A model generated the notes under the pieces. It was not told where the DNA came from, searched no databases, and saw nothing but the letters and a program-made list of their open reading frames with translations. DNA of 64,000 bases from Sebastes aleutianus (lineage: Eukaryota > Chordata > Actinopteri > Perciformes > Sebastidae): assembly GCA_916700875.1 (NCBI GenBank), contig CAKAKS010000060.1:31679528-31743527 (forward strand), read 5' to 3'. The first letter of the stretch is position 1, and each line of letters begins with the position of its first letter. Positions 47,301 to 62,300 of the stretch are shown here, piece after piece. The position numbers were made by a program, and so were the translations under genes.

Positions 47301-50300
47301 CAGTCTCATCAATTTAAATCTCTAATATTTCTCTCTAGAGTCCACCATGGCCATCTCGGTCCAGTGCCCCACCAAGAGGTACATCGTCATCCTCTTCCAG
47401 CCCGTCACCCTCATCTGCAACTACCAGACCACCGCCACCCAGCCTCCCGTTGTCACGTGGAAGTACAAATCGTATTGCCGGGACCCCATCCAGGCTGCGT
47501 TGAATCCCAGCAGTGCCGAGAACATCCTGTCTCAGAGCAACCCCAACTACGACGCCAACATCGAGTGTGCCGACTCCCAGAGGACGGTGCGCATAGTGGC
47601 CTCCAAGCAAGGCAACGCCGTTACGCTCGGCTCGGATTTCCAGGGTCGCAAGATCAGCATCCTGAACAGTGAGTTGATCAAAACTTACACTTTGAAATCC
47701 CATTCAGATGTATAGTAAAGACTGGGTATGACTTTGTTTTAGACTGATAAAATTAGATTTAAAAAATATTCAAATTTTGTTGCTATGAAATCAGTCAAAG
47801 TTATCAACATAACGAAAGAGCTGCAACGATTAGTCGATCAACAGAAAATTATCTGGCAACTATTTTGATAATCAGTTAATCATTTAAGTCAAACGTAATA
47901 GTAAATTGAATATCTTGAGATTTTCCTGTTTACTGTCGGACAAAACATGACATATGAGGGAGATCAACTTTAACTTGAGGAAATTGCGGTGAGCATTTTT
48001 CACTTTTCTAATGTTTTACAGACCAATGATTAATGAGAATATTAAACCAAGTTTTATTCCTTCACACAAATTATTTGAATTGCCATTTGAACTTGATTTT
48101 ATGGAAAAAGTTTAAAGACTTATAACCACAACTTATGATCTTTTACGCAGACTTTGCGCCAAACAAGTCAAAAGTGGTGAATGATTTTATATCTATTCTG
48201 TCAGTAACTGTCTCTTCCCTCATATTTAATCTCTATACACACTAGTTTCTTACTGTGTCAGAGCGTTAAGTAACTCGTTCTATCTGTGTGCATCCCCTTG
48301 TCAAACATGAATCAGTATGAATATGTCCACGTGAGACAGAAAGGATGGACATGATGAGTCGTATGTGAATCAGACCGTTGCAGAACCTGAGATTCAACAT
48401 TCAAAGAGTTATTTTTCACACAGTCGTATTTTTAGTAAGCACAGCAATTAAATGCGGGGGTGGCGTACTTGAGGGGAACAACCTGAAACTAAATCATTTA
48501 TAACGGGTCTTTCTATGAGCAACTGTCCTTCTTAACAAGTTCTTGTCAGCTACATCTGAGAGGTGGACACATAATTAATTTAGAAATGTGTTGATGTAGA
48601 CTGATATAAGCTTTTAAAACAATAGATATACAGTATAATGTGTAGAGATGTTCCCATACCATTTTTTTCCTCCCCGATACCACTTCCGATACCCAAACTT
48701 GTGGTATCGGCAGTACCGATCTGATACCAGCGTGATACAAAATATGGTTATTGTTATTATTATTCAACAGCTGTTTACTACTGACAATGTATGGATGTGA
48801 TATGATTACTATCTGCCTCCGTGCATGTGAAACAACACTGTGCCGTTTTTGTGGTATTTCTCAATCTGCAAAGTCTTTACAGGGCTGAAACAAGGTAAAA
48901 AAACAGTAGCAATACCAAGAAAACAAGATCAGATGTAGGAATTAATAGATATGCAATATTACACAAAAGATATAGAGACAATGGTACAAGTGTTCAGTCA
49001 GTCCCTGAGATTTTAGACGTGCTGCAGTTACAGACAATGACTCAGACAATGACCTGGTGCAGAGGGACTTTACAGCTCAGTGAGTTAGCTGGAGGCCTGA
49101 CTAGCCCAAGGGAGGCTTTGAAAATGAGGAACAGAGTAAAAGTATCATGACAACTTATGATAGTCTAAAACTTGAACATGCATGTACTGAGGTGCAACTG
49201 CCAGATCTGCCTCCTGAGGTCCAGAATGAAATGTGTCAGGGTATATAGTTCAGGTTTCGTGGTCATTGCAGCGTGCATATCTTCCACGCGATCTTCACGA
49301 AACAAAACTGTTTTTCACACGGCTTGTTTCCAGATGTGTCCTCGCAACACACACTGCTGTGCAATGCTTTACAGTACTTTGTCTACTCCATTGATTTCTT
49401 TTGACAAACACCCATTTTTCTTTCTATTAATGATTGACGGGACCGGCTTAGCATTTGACAAAGACATTACTGTTTTCCGTTTTCACTTGAAATTTGTGTA
49501 AAATGTGTTAATTTTTATGTAAATGTCTGTGGAAAATGGCATTTATAGGAGTGGACCTGGATTAAAAGAAAAGTCGTAAGGATCTGTGCATTGTTCATTG
49601 TTAAATTTATAAAAATAAAACCTTGAGACCAAGAGTGTTTTCATCACTGAGACAATTTTATAGTTCTAAAGCAAGGGTGCCCAAACTTTTCCCTTGGAGG
49701 GCCAAAACTGGAACTCAATGGAGGGCTGCCAAGGACCGAATACAATGGAGAGAGCTCATTGAAGCCTTATCGCCCATAGGGGATGAAGAGGAATGATGAA
49801 TGGAGGGCCATTGGCCAAAATTAAACACCTATTATATTGTATTGTATTGTATTATTAAGATGCAAAATGGTACTTCCCTTAATTGAATATGTTTTACATA
49901 ATTAGTCCCTTAAAACCCACCTGCTGAATACAATTGGGCTAATTTTATGCAATTTATGCATTTCTAAGACTGTTTAGGGGCCCCAGTATGCAGAAATATT
50001 AAAATACACCATTTTTAGAATAGGCAAAAATAACACATGTATACTGCATTTAAAAAAACTGCATGATTTTCACCAAACTGCATAGGATTATTATAAAGTG
50101 GGCATGTCTGTAAAGGGGAGACTCGTGGGTACCCATAGAACCCATTTTCAGTCACATATCTTGAGGTCAGAGGTCAAGGGACCACTTTGAAAATGGTCAT
50201 GCCAGTTTTTCCTCGCCAAATTTAACCCAATTTAGAGTGTTAGCCTCCTTCCTGACAAGCTAGCATGACATGATTGGTATAATGTAGTCCTTTTTAATGG

Positions 50301-53300
50301 AGGTTTTCTAGTTTCATATGATGCCACTATCTTCTAACCATAAACCCGAGCCTGGTACGGCCTTCAAAAGACAGTAAAGTCGGTTGGGTCTTTTAATAAA
50401 AAAAAAAAGAATTTGCTAACATCTGGCGGGTCGAATCAAACCTGAGGGCGGGCCAACTTTGGCCCGCGGGCCCCACTTTGGGCAGCCCTGTTCTAAAGAA
50501 ATAGTGAGTTTGCCTCAATGTAAAAGAATACACACTCGAAATGGGCAGAAGTATTTGTTGAGTCATTTTTTTATTGCTTGAGATGTCACAATACTACAAA
50601 AAGCACCACTCTAAGTCTTGTTTACCAGAGATGTGCTCGTGAGTCAGGAGCACGTCATTCATGAAAAAAAGCATAAAAAATGACTAAGAAATCTGAGTCG
50701 ACTAAGACCAAAACAACCAACTAAGAGGTGGCAGCCCTACAAAACACTGCAACTTAACAAGGATTATTATCATCAGATCCCATTCTTATGTGATTGTAAT
50801 AATACTGTGGCCATTTGAAAACTAAAATCAAACCTGTGTCTCTGTTGTCTCTCACAGATGCAGACCTGAATATCGCGCAGACGGCATGGGGCGACAGCGG
50901 CGTCTACGTCTGCTCTGTGATCTCTTCCCAGGACCTTTCAGGAAACGGCGAAGACTACACAGAGCTAATTGTACTCGGTAAGTTACAGTTGTAGGCGGAT
51001 GTGGTCACGCATATATATATATATATAGACACAACTTGCTTCTTCTTTTTCCCTCTCTGTGATTCTCCTATTCTTCACTTTCCTCCTCCCATTTGCACAC
51101 ATACAGTACGATGACACATAAGGTTTCCAAATAATTCAGAGTTCCAAATAAACCTGGCAAGTGACTAAATGGTGTGTGGTACAGTCAGCACAGAGGATAC
51201 ATGCCAGCAGACTGGTTCTGAATAAGTCTTTAGAGTCATTCGTTGTAGGAAATAAAAACAGATCAATACCACTTTTAAGTAATTGTGGCTTTATCTTTCT
51301 TTCACAGAGAGAAAGTCAAATACCACTGACCTCCTGCCTGGCATTGACTTACTGGTTATGGAAGGTAGTACAAGCCTCTTGATGGCGCTCAGTCATGTTT
51401 TAGTCCCACAGTAGAGGTCTATGAGGGAAGGTTTATTTGTAAAGGAGATTGGATTGGAAACATTTCTTACACACCACCCTGGCTGTATTTTTTGAGGTCT
51501 CTCTCATTGTGAGTTTAAAGTTGAACCATTTAGGCATACTGAAGATTCCTGTCCACACTAGTACACACTAACAGACAAAACACCACTATGACTCATCTTG
51601 AGCACAGGCCCCTGCACCCAAACATCCTGTTGCAGGTAGTTCAATAATACATTTATGCAAACCCAACTGTTCTGCTTCTGTTAGACTTCACTGACATACT
51701 TAACTTTCTCACTCCCTCCTTATCTAACTCTGTTTCTCTTTCTTTAATGTGGCTCAGCTCCCATGTTTGACTTTCTGTGGTCTGCAGCTGCCTGGTTGCA
51801 ATAGAAGGGCATTCAGCACACATTTCCTTATCACATGTACACGGCCCAAAAAAAAGTTTTTACACTCCAAACAGTCCAGTTTCCATTTTAGTTGATTAAT
51901 TTAAGCGGACATTTTGTCCCCCTCTGTTTGGTGTTTGTTGTCTCTTTGCTAAGTGGCATGTGCTGCCTGAACAGACTTGCAGAGTGAAATAATGCCCCGA
52001 GTACAAGGACGAACCGGCTTTACCGGTTTGACAAAACCTTACTACTTCTTACCACTGTAGCCAGCATGTTCTGTTGAGCTGAACGCTCAATAACAGAAAT
52101 GAAATCTGAGATTTGTTTCCACTGATAAACAGCCCGGCCTATAATAAGACCGACACAAACAACCGATACTTTCTGTCCAGATGAATTTACATTTCACTAC
52201 CTGGAGAGATTCTGTTCAATTAAATCAATTGCAAATTAATCACTCATTTCTTATCTGTTCAAAATGTACCTTTTAAAGGGAGATTTGTCAAGTATTTAAT
52301 ACTCTTATCAACATGGGAGTGGACAAATATGCTGCTTAATGCAAATGTATGGATATATTTATTATTGGAAAAATCAATTAACAACACAAAACAATGACAA
52401 ATATTGTCCAGAAACCCTCACAGGTACTGCATTTAGCATAAAAAATATGCTTTAAATCATAAAATAGCAAACTCAAGCCCAATGTGGAACTGTAAGGGGA
52501 GACTTGTGGGTACCCATAGAACCCATTTTCATTCACGCATCTTGAGGTCAGAGGTCAAGGGACCCCTTAAAAAAAGGACAGTTTTTCCTCGCCAAAATTC
52601 AGCGTAAGTTTGGAGCGTTAATTAGCTTCATTCGCCAGCTAAGGTTTTCTAGTTTCATACGGTGCCAACATCTTCACTCTAGCTTTAACCCTGAGCCCGC
52701 TACAACCTCCGAAATCGCAAATTGCGTTTATGCGTTAAAGAAATTAGTGGTGTTGAAAGGTATTTGCGTTGATGCGTTATTTTCGCATTAATTTTTGACA
52801 GCCCTAACTGTAATGTATCAGTAAATCTCACTATTAAGTAAGCAAGGCGATATATTGCGATTTTTAAAAAATCTAATTTTAGGAAGACTGTCCTAGTATA
52901 AAGAACGCCCCACCTTCTGATTAAAATATGAGTAAACAAAGTAAACATTTGAATGCAATCAGAACAGTGGGATCTGCATTTGCATGAATCAGAGTCCCTG
53001 TAACATCCAACATCACAGCACTACTTTGAGAGGGGGCATCTCTTTGCAAATCATGCAATCAAAATAAAAAATGACATGCAATCTTTGCATGTTAACTAGT
53101 ATCATTGTTTCAATATCGCAATACTCTAAATTTTTGATATCTTCTTACACCCCTAATAAATATAAAAAAATGTCTTCTTGTTTTCTGGACTTATGTTACC
53201 TGTCAAAGGAGAAAAATCAAGTTTTGTGGCTTAATAAAGTAAATATTTGATATAAATAAATGTATCTATTGGCCCACACAGACTGGCTCCTGGTCGTTGT

Positions 53301-56300
53301 GGTGGTTTTGGGCTTCTTGTTGCTGCTGCTCCTGATCGGGATCTGCTGGTGTCAGTGCTGTCCACACACCTGTTGTTGCTACATCAGCTGCCCCTGCTGC
53401 CCCGACCGCTGCTGCTGCCCACGAGCATGTGAGTACCGACAGGAAATGCCAATGACATATGAGATGTTTCTACTGTTCCACACAGTCATGTTTTCTTTCC
53501 ACTTTAACCAAATGCCATTATTTCGCAGTGTACGAGGCAGGAAAAGCAGTGAAGAAAGGAGGTATTCCAATGAGCCACTATGCTCCCACCATGTATGCTC
53601 CCAGTATGTATGCTCAGCCGGCATACGGTGGCCCGCTGATGAACCAGCCTGGTATGCCTCTGCTTCCACTACCAAACGGGGCTGGACCGCCACCTCCGCA
53701 CAATGGTTACAGTCGAGATTACGACGGCGCCAGCTCGGGTGAGAGTTGTTTTTCAGTCCTGACTGAATGTCAACGGATTAGTCACTGACTAGTTTCATGA
53801 CGACATGAAATTCCCCTACATAATGTTTTTAATTTAAAGCTTTGTTGAATCCTTGTTTAAAATGTGCTTTGTTGTGTCTGTGCAGTTGGACACGGCTCCC
53901 AGGTGCCTCTGCTGCATGACCACGACGGTGGAGGGGACCCTAGTGAGTAAAATGAGAAAAGAAAACACAAACTGCTGTCTTTGTATTTATGTATTCTGGC
54001 CTTGCCACCGCAAAACCTTCCCAATGAGAAATGTTTTCACACATCAAATGGTACAACAGTAAGATATGTTTCCAGTGTGGTTTCTCACTAGTATCATTCT
54101 TGAAGTGAAGCGAAAAGATCAAGCGACTTATTTAAACAGATATTTTTGGTGGTGTGATTATGTTAAAATATCATCCTAGCTTAGGTACTTTTTCTGATTT
54201 CCTTCTAGGATCTACAGCAGGTATGGGAAAACTACGGCCAGCAGGCCGTATACGGCCCGTTGGGCTTTTTAATCCGGCCCGTCGAATATTGGTACAAAAT
54301 TGTCCAAATTATAGTAAAGACCGCATTCATTTTGCCTTTTTCCTGCAATACCCGGCGTTTCAGTTGATCCCACTCCCCAGTACGAACACTCTAATAGCAC
54401 TTATTAAAAAAAATTGAGATCTATTTCGACCTCACTCTGACCGTCACCACGGTCTTCACCTTGAATGAATGGATTGTTCTTCTAATCTGCGAGATCACTG
54501 TGTGCTATAGCTCACCCGGTAGAGCGGGCGCTCTTACCGCGGTAGGCCGGGGTTCGAATCTACCTTTCGGTACTTTTTATTTAGACAAGGTTTTTGCCTT
54601 GTATTCCCCCTTGTGTTTAAAAGGGCGTTTTCATTTTCTTTTTTCATAAATTACTGTTTTTCCCTTAAACCTCTGTGCGCAGTAGGTGGGATTGGTTTAG
54701 AATTGACACCAAACTTTGATGCACTGGCAAAAAAGGGTGACCAACAACACTGTTCCCACTGAAATTAAATGTAAGTTTTCTTTACTTTTTAGTTAATGGC
54801 TTTTACTTGTAATTTATATTAGTTCACACAAACACTCTCCATCCATCTGATACTGGCCCGGCCCGTCTGTCAAATTTTAAAACTCATTGTGGCCCACCCC
54901 TGATCTACAGTATATGTGCACATGGTACGAAAAACAAGCTCTATATAAATAAAATATTATACTATTATATTTTCTATTTATATAGTAACAGTTGTAGTAG
55001 TTATATAGTAACAATATGCGTCATGACGCTAAATCCATCTTGTATTGCATTAGTAATAAGCAGTATGATAATGGGATTAGCATCATGTTTGTTTATAAAC
55101 GGAGCCACTAGTGTCTGACAGGCCGTGTGGATCTGCCGAGCCGAGCCGAGGCCGATGACTTCGACAAAACACTCGCACCATGTCAAATCATAATTTAGTT
55201 GCTTTTTGTAAAATTATATCAAAGTATCTGATATGATATTGTCTCATATCAATCGCTGTCCCCTGAATTGAATTGGATTGAAATCATATTGTGGCTTTGT
55301 GATATCAGTAGGTATCGTATCGTTGTCCAACGAGTCGATATAATATTGTATTGTGATGAAACTTGTGATTTACACCCTTATGTATTTGCATGAAGCTGCC
55401 GAAGCTGAAATCTGACTTCCTCTCTTCTTCTCACCAGCTCGCAGCGGGTATCGTATCCAGGTGGACCCCGACGGGAACGCCACACGTGCCATTTACTATA
55501 TGGAGAGGGAGCTGGCCAACATGGACCCATCCAGACCTGGAAACTACAAACGCTGTGAGTGACAGATCACTTCCTGCTCTTCTGGTCACGGTTACCGTGC
55601 CGCCCGCAGACTACTGTGGGAGGAATATAAATCAACTTCTGGTAAAAGCTGTCAAGAGTTAAGAGGCAGCCACTTAACTACTGCCTGTGTCAAGTTTACA
55701 TTTACAGAGAGAGAGAGAGCTAATACAAGTAGGACTAATAACACAAAACCAATAGTGGTGGATGGAAAGAGTGATAGTACAACTATCGGAATTGATGTCA
55801 TTGGGTCGTCCTCAGACGGGCTTTCAAGTGGAGCTTCCAGCTGTCTCAGTCCACCATACATCTGGCTAGCTCGCCAGCACTGTCCAGCATCTCTCCTCAG
55901 TACGTCCATGTATGTTGGTGTGGGACGTCCCTGTGATCGATGCCCGTGCGTTGGTTCCCGCAGCATCAGCATGCTTGCTGGGAGTTCTTGATGTCTTTGG
56001 CAGTGACCGAGAAGTGTTATTCTCCAGGCTGCCACTTTGTCACTAAGTGTTGGTAGTCCCTTGTTAGCGTTGGTAGTCCCTCGTACAGACGTAGTTAATT
56101 AATGATGGTAGCAGTTGGTGTCAAGCAGGCAGCGGACGCGGTAGCAGATTCAGCCACAATACACAATAAGTTCATTCCCTTCACAGTTCGACTCATTTTA
56201 AAATTACATTTTATTATAAAAAGGATCGGAGGAAGAGGCGTGTAGGTATATCAGATTCAAACTCCAGACATATTTTTTATAATGTACACTAATTTCATAT

Positions 56301-59300
56301 AATTAAACTGAAAGAACAGGAATATTGAATTATTACCCAGCTATACTCTCCGCGTACACAGATTCCTCTACATCAAGGTTTGTCTCACAACATAACAAAA
56401 TTTGAATATTCCTTCTACTTTGAATAAAGAGTGGCAAAAATGAACCGACAATGCGGCCACTGAATGAAAAGGGGAGGCACCCCATGTGGTTAAAATAATA
56501 GATGCCACTATGAAACTTCCCCAGTTGATTACTGACATTAACGCAATTATTTTTTGTATTACAAATTTTCCGATATTTTATGTTTAAATATGCAAATGAG
56601 ACATTATCTTATTAAATATGTGCTAATTTGCATACATGTCCAAAACATAAATCTGAACATTGGATAAAGACAGGTTCAATATTCTGGTTTCATTTTGTTG
56701 ACACATTAGACTCAAAGGTTTTTACAGAGATCTCTTTTTTTTTATCACTCCATAAATCAGAAAATACTGTCAACAGCTATAAAACAAAAACTATTTTAGC
56801 TGTTTTTAGTTGTATAATGTTCTATAAATCAGGCTATCAATGATAAATGAACAAAGCGCTCTGTAAAAACCTTCAGAATATAGAGAGGAATGAAACTGGA
56901 AAGTTTGGTGCATGTAAGAGCTACTGAAGAGGAGAGTTCTGGCTCAGAGTCTGAGAAAAAACTTATTTTGAGAAAATAGCCTTTAAAAATATGGATTGTA
57001 AAAGTCTATACATTTTGAAAACACTTCAGGTGAATATGGTAAAAAAAAAAAATGTTAACTAATAGATATCACCATGAAATTTCCCCGGTTGATTACTGAC
57101 ATTACGATTAATTATTTTTTATATACAAGTTTTCTGAAATGTTATGTTTAAATATGCCAATGAAGCACTATCTAATGCTAACTTTTGGTGAATTTAGGAG
57201 AAATCTACAAACGCAAATAGACAACGTAGTAAAATAAACACCTAAATGTGTATTTTGAATGTTTTCTGTGTGTATGAAAAACAATGTTTTTTTCCCTGTA
57301 GTGTCTCGCCTTAAAGTGTGTGTGTGTGTGTGTGTGTTCAGATTACGGTGGACTGAAGGTCGTGTGCTGCATCATTTAACTGACATTAATAACGTCCCCG
57401 ACTGTAAACATCCACAGTATTTGAATTACTCCATCGACTTGCAGAACAAGTTGGCAGCGTGTCATGCTTGACTTGAATTTTAGTAGTGATGGGGAAAACC
57501 CTAACAGTATGTCATGTTGTTGTACACTCACATAAAGACTGAACTCAGTTTCACTTTAACGGTCATGGATCGGGTAATTTTCCACAATTACAGCCGCAAG
57601 TACCTGTTTTTAGCGCGTCATACTGGCTAGTCCTCCTGTAATTTAAATCCAGTCTAGAGCGACGTCCTTGTATTTTAAAGTGGACTTGTCCTTCTACTTT
57701 TCTTTCTTTTTAATCAGCTCAGTTTGAAATTTGACGTTTGTGTGAAAATGATGAACTGAAAAGCAAAACCTCATCAAATGGGCTGCTGTAATGTCAGATA
57801 CAGGTAGCTAGTTACCGTTTTCTTTTCACTGTTTTAGCCTGTATTTGTTTACATTTTGGCAAATTGGCACCAATAAAAGTATACCGAATTATCTATTAGC
57901 AGTTCCTGTTTGCAACATACCCTTTAATGTACAGACAACTATCACTGGATTACTATAATGCTGTAGAAAACTTTAAAATGTGATGATTCTCAGGCAAGTT
58001 CTGAAGCGTCTTTTCTCTATGAGCTTCTAAGGGGATTTATGGACATTTATTTGTGATGAACATTGGATATAATGATATCCTCGGGAAGTGTAAGTCACAA
58101 TGAATGATATCAATGTGTCTCATGTTTGACTGAGTAATGTCTCTGAGAACTCTCCGGCGCCCCCCTGTGGAGGCTTAGTCCTGTTTAATATTTAATGTCT
58201 ATTTCAGACCATATCCTGTGATTTCCTGATGGTTAAAATGCCGTCTGGATAGAGGAGTGAAATAACTAAGTGAATATTTCATTCCACACCTTTCTCTGTG
58301 ATGTTAAATCCCGTCCTAACGGGGCTTTAGTTTGCTTATCCTGCACCGTTTTATTTCCTCTGTTCAACTTACCGTCTTTTCTTCTCTGTTTTTTCCCCGC
58401 TCAGTGGATGCTATGACCGAAGTCAGTTCCCTGCACGATGGCATGGATCCTCGAGGCCGCGGGGGGCGTTCCCAGCCGCCACCTCTGGCCACGGTCTACG
58501 ACAGGGATGAGGCCATGAGCACCATCAGCAGTGTTTCCCAGCAAGGCCGCCGCCGCGACGACTACCCGCGTCAAGGTGGAGGGTACATGGGGGATCGTGT
58601 TCGTGCCCGCTCCATGGACAACCTCGACGACATTGGACGGCGCTACGGCCGGGACGACAACCCGCCACAGCGGCGTCCAGATGAGAACAGAGGCAGGAGA
58701 GGGTGAGTCTTATTTCCTTGAGTCAGACCTCCTTATTAACACCACCGTTAAGCAGTGGCAGCTGGTGGTTATTTACCTGGTGGGTCTACAGGCACTGAGC
58801 TTGTTGTCTAGCTTGGAGCACTAAGCTTTGACTCCAAGTATAGGAGACTGTTCACATTTACTCAACGATTGAATTAGAAAATCAAACGGCCAACAGCAAC
58901 AACTTTAACTCTTTCACAGTGTGTTTTCACTTCATGGAAGTTAATTATTACCTTTTTGGTCGCCTGAAAATATCTTATTCAGCATTCGGTTGTGCTTAGC
59001 TCCACTCTCTTGTGTCACTTCTGGTTGCAAAACACCAACATGGTGACGGCCAAAATGCCGAACTCGAGGCTTCAAAACGTCAGTGCACAAACCAACGAGT
59101 GACGTCACTGTGACTACGTCCTCCTCTTATATACAGTCTATGTATCCATCTCAAACATCCAGTATCAGTTGGACTATAGCCTCTCTTCTCATAGCATCAC
59201 AGATGATCATAGATGTTATCTTAATATAGATGCAGCTTGGCGTACAGTTTATCCATTGCTTGTTATTTGGAGCATTGGAAACAGTCCCCCGCACTACTTA

Positions 59301-62300
59301 TGTTTCATTCTATTTAACTCTTGTACTGTATGTATGAATGTAGATTTTAATTTACTATGCACTTATGGTATATAAAGTATGTGTATATTCATTTCGTGAT
59401 GTATATTTTCAAGCATCTTGGGCACAGAAATTCCTGTTCCGTCTCATCTCGTCAGTTTCTCAGAACATCATTAAGTGACTTTCTAGTTGAGTCTGTGCGT
59501 TGGGTGTGGGGCTTCCCAGAAGTCACAATGTGGCTTTCTCTTCCTCTGGTTAATATTTATTATTAGAAGATAAAGGTTATCTCCCTAAAGCTGAGAGTGT
59601 AATAATAATACCACGATAAGTACCTGACTAGCTGTGATTTGTTTCCTTTCCTTCCTCCTCTGTTTGTTTTATTGTGATCTTGAATTCTGTATACCAGTAA
59701 TTGATTTCTAAACTTATTGAACTGTTCTAGATGAGTGAAATGAAAGCATGAAAGGACTCTGATGCTTATTGCCCTCATCATTCACATCACATTACTCGTG
59801 GTGTTATCACGCAGCTCTGATTTAGATTGATTACTAAGTTGCTCGGTCACCTAGAGGACCTCAATATTACCTTCATAACCTCATTTTATTGAGACATGAT
59901 GTGTGATTAAATATGCAGCAGGTGGGTAAGAAAAGTTTCACAATGATTTTACCGCAATTTTACGTCTCCATTGTCGATCAAACAGCAAGATATGTTTGTT
60001 AACATGATCAAGATACGGTAAAAAATAGTTTAATTTAGGAGGGAAAGAAATATGGAAATAACAAGCAATATTAATATATCATTAGTAGTCAGGTTTAGAT
60101 GAGGCATAACTAGAGAATAAGATGATACCAAAGCTCATGCTTATTATTATTTATTTTTTTCAATATTTTATATGTAAAAATAAAGCTTTATTTTTGTAAA
60201 TAGTATATAGTAATATAAGTAAAAAATAGATGTGGATCTAGTTCAGCCATCTCCAAAACAACCAGATCAGTTGCATCCCAGTTGAGGTTATGCACTGGGT
60301 TGGGCCCCGCAAACTCAAATGTGACAACATGCTGGTAGTTTCGGTGGTTTTAACCTACGAGAGTTCACTGTCAACATGAGCACAAGCTCAGCCGAGCTAC
60401 ATCTAAACCTGGTCTTGCTTTGCCATGAGTGCACCTGCAAAACATCTGTGGTGTTTCAGTGCAGGAGAGAGGAAAGGTTCACCCAATGTAGGTGATTGGG
60501 TCTTTAAAAATATAACTTAAAGGGACTGTTTGTAACTTTTTAAGCGTATAAATGTACCGGGTCGGAACACATGCGCGCTCGCATGTGGCCGTGTCTCTCC
60601 TCCTCTGCCTTCACTCAGACAGCGCTCACTCCACACTGCAGAAGAGTTAGTTTAGCTCTGAGAATATCTAGTGAATGTACAGTGGACGTTTGTGCAGATG
60701 TAAATGCTGCAGCTCCTCCAGACCAACAGAGGTTTCCCGTGTCTTGTGAAGTGACGGGGCTCCGCAGCGAGAAATGTTACCGTCTCCGACCGGGTGCCGG
60801 TGTCTCCCCTGTTCCCTCCGGCTGCAGTCGGGAGGAGATAACGTTACTCGCTGCGGAGCCCCGCTGCTTCCTGGAGGCTGAAGCAGGAAAAGCCAACCCT
60901 AGGATCAGCACTGATTGATGGAGAGACCTTCGTCTGGTCAGCTAACATTACTGCCAAGCAGCTGAAATATAGAGTGATATTGTGCTTTTAGCTGACGTGT
61001 GTTGCCTCACTGTTTTGAGCGATGCTCCTTCATGTCTATGTAGAGCGAGCACAAGCGCGAGCAGCAGGACGCTGACTTTCGTTGACTTAACGGCCACAGG
61101 TGTCGCTGTTAACAAGCATTTCTGAAAGTTACAAACAGTCCCTTTAAAATTCTGCCTCCTTCTTTTCTGCTTCCAGAATCAATAATCAACATAAAACTTA
61201 AACCTGCCTTTCATTGTTGCTTTTTTGTGAAAAGTTATTAATAAAAATAAGTCACATCCACCGCCTACTGCCTACTCCCGCTTAACTGATGAACTGATGA
61301 ACCCACTTTATTGATATGTCAATAAAGTGGGTTCATCAGTTAAGCGGGAGGAGGCAGTATATTTTGGGCATCATTGGGCAAAAATTCCATAATAACCTTT
61401 CAGCATATTGTAGAATAATTTCAGCCCAACTCGATAACTTCAAAATTATTCAACTTCTTTACGAGCTTCAACTTTGCTGCTGCTGTTCAAAGTATAATCA
61501 GTTTTTGTCTGTGAAGTTAAGGTGGCCACAAATCACAGGTCCCAGATATTTAAGACTGCTGAGAATTTCTATAGAGGATCTGGTGATTGTCAAAGGTTGT
61601 AATTTCTCAATTGTCTTTGTGTATTGCTGGATGACAAAACTTAGAAATATTGAAATGATCTGAATACTGGTTATTTTCTCACAGCGCACGGGGAAAGCAC
61701 GCCGCCCTCATCAAGTGGATTAATAGTGCCTGAAACTCTGCCGACCGGCTCCTCTGAACCGCAGCGCCGGCAGCTCATTCAGACCGAAAGCAGATCAAAG
61801 CTTATTCCTCTGTGCCATAGATCTCCATTATTGTCAAAAACACATCAACGAGCCACACTGTTGCACGGCATTTAATGGACCGCGCACATTCGACAATGCA
61901 GTTGAAACCTCAGACGCCGTCTAGTTAGTTGACTTCTACAAGATACAGCAACTGTGTTTAAGCTAAACCTCAGCCATGGTTTAAAGCCCCCCTCCAGTTA
62001 TTTGAGTCATTTCCTGACCAAGTTGATTAGCGACACTAGTATGTACATATTCACAATTCTTTTTGACAAATAACTTAATTTTGTGCTTAAAGTTTAAAAA
62101 AAGAAGGTTGTTGCTAAAATGGGAATATGACGTATGACTATAGTAAAAGGTAGCAGGTCATACGTCATCCTCCAAGCTTGCGCAGGCGCACTCATGCTCG
62201 TTTGAGTCTGAGCAGCGGCCAAAGAAAACAAGAGAAAAGTCCCGTTAGAAATAAACGAATCCCCGTGCAGCCCGGTGCGGTGTCGGTGCTGGGATCTGAG

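Noticed and set aside
54503..54573. functional tRNA gene
   Set aside because: A and B boxes are present, but the acceptor stem does not pair and it is embedded in a transposable element.
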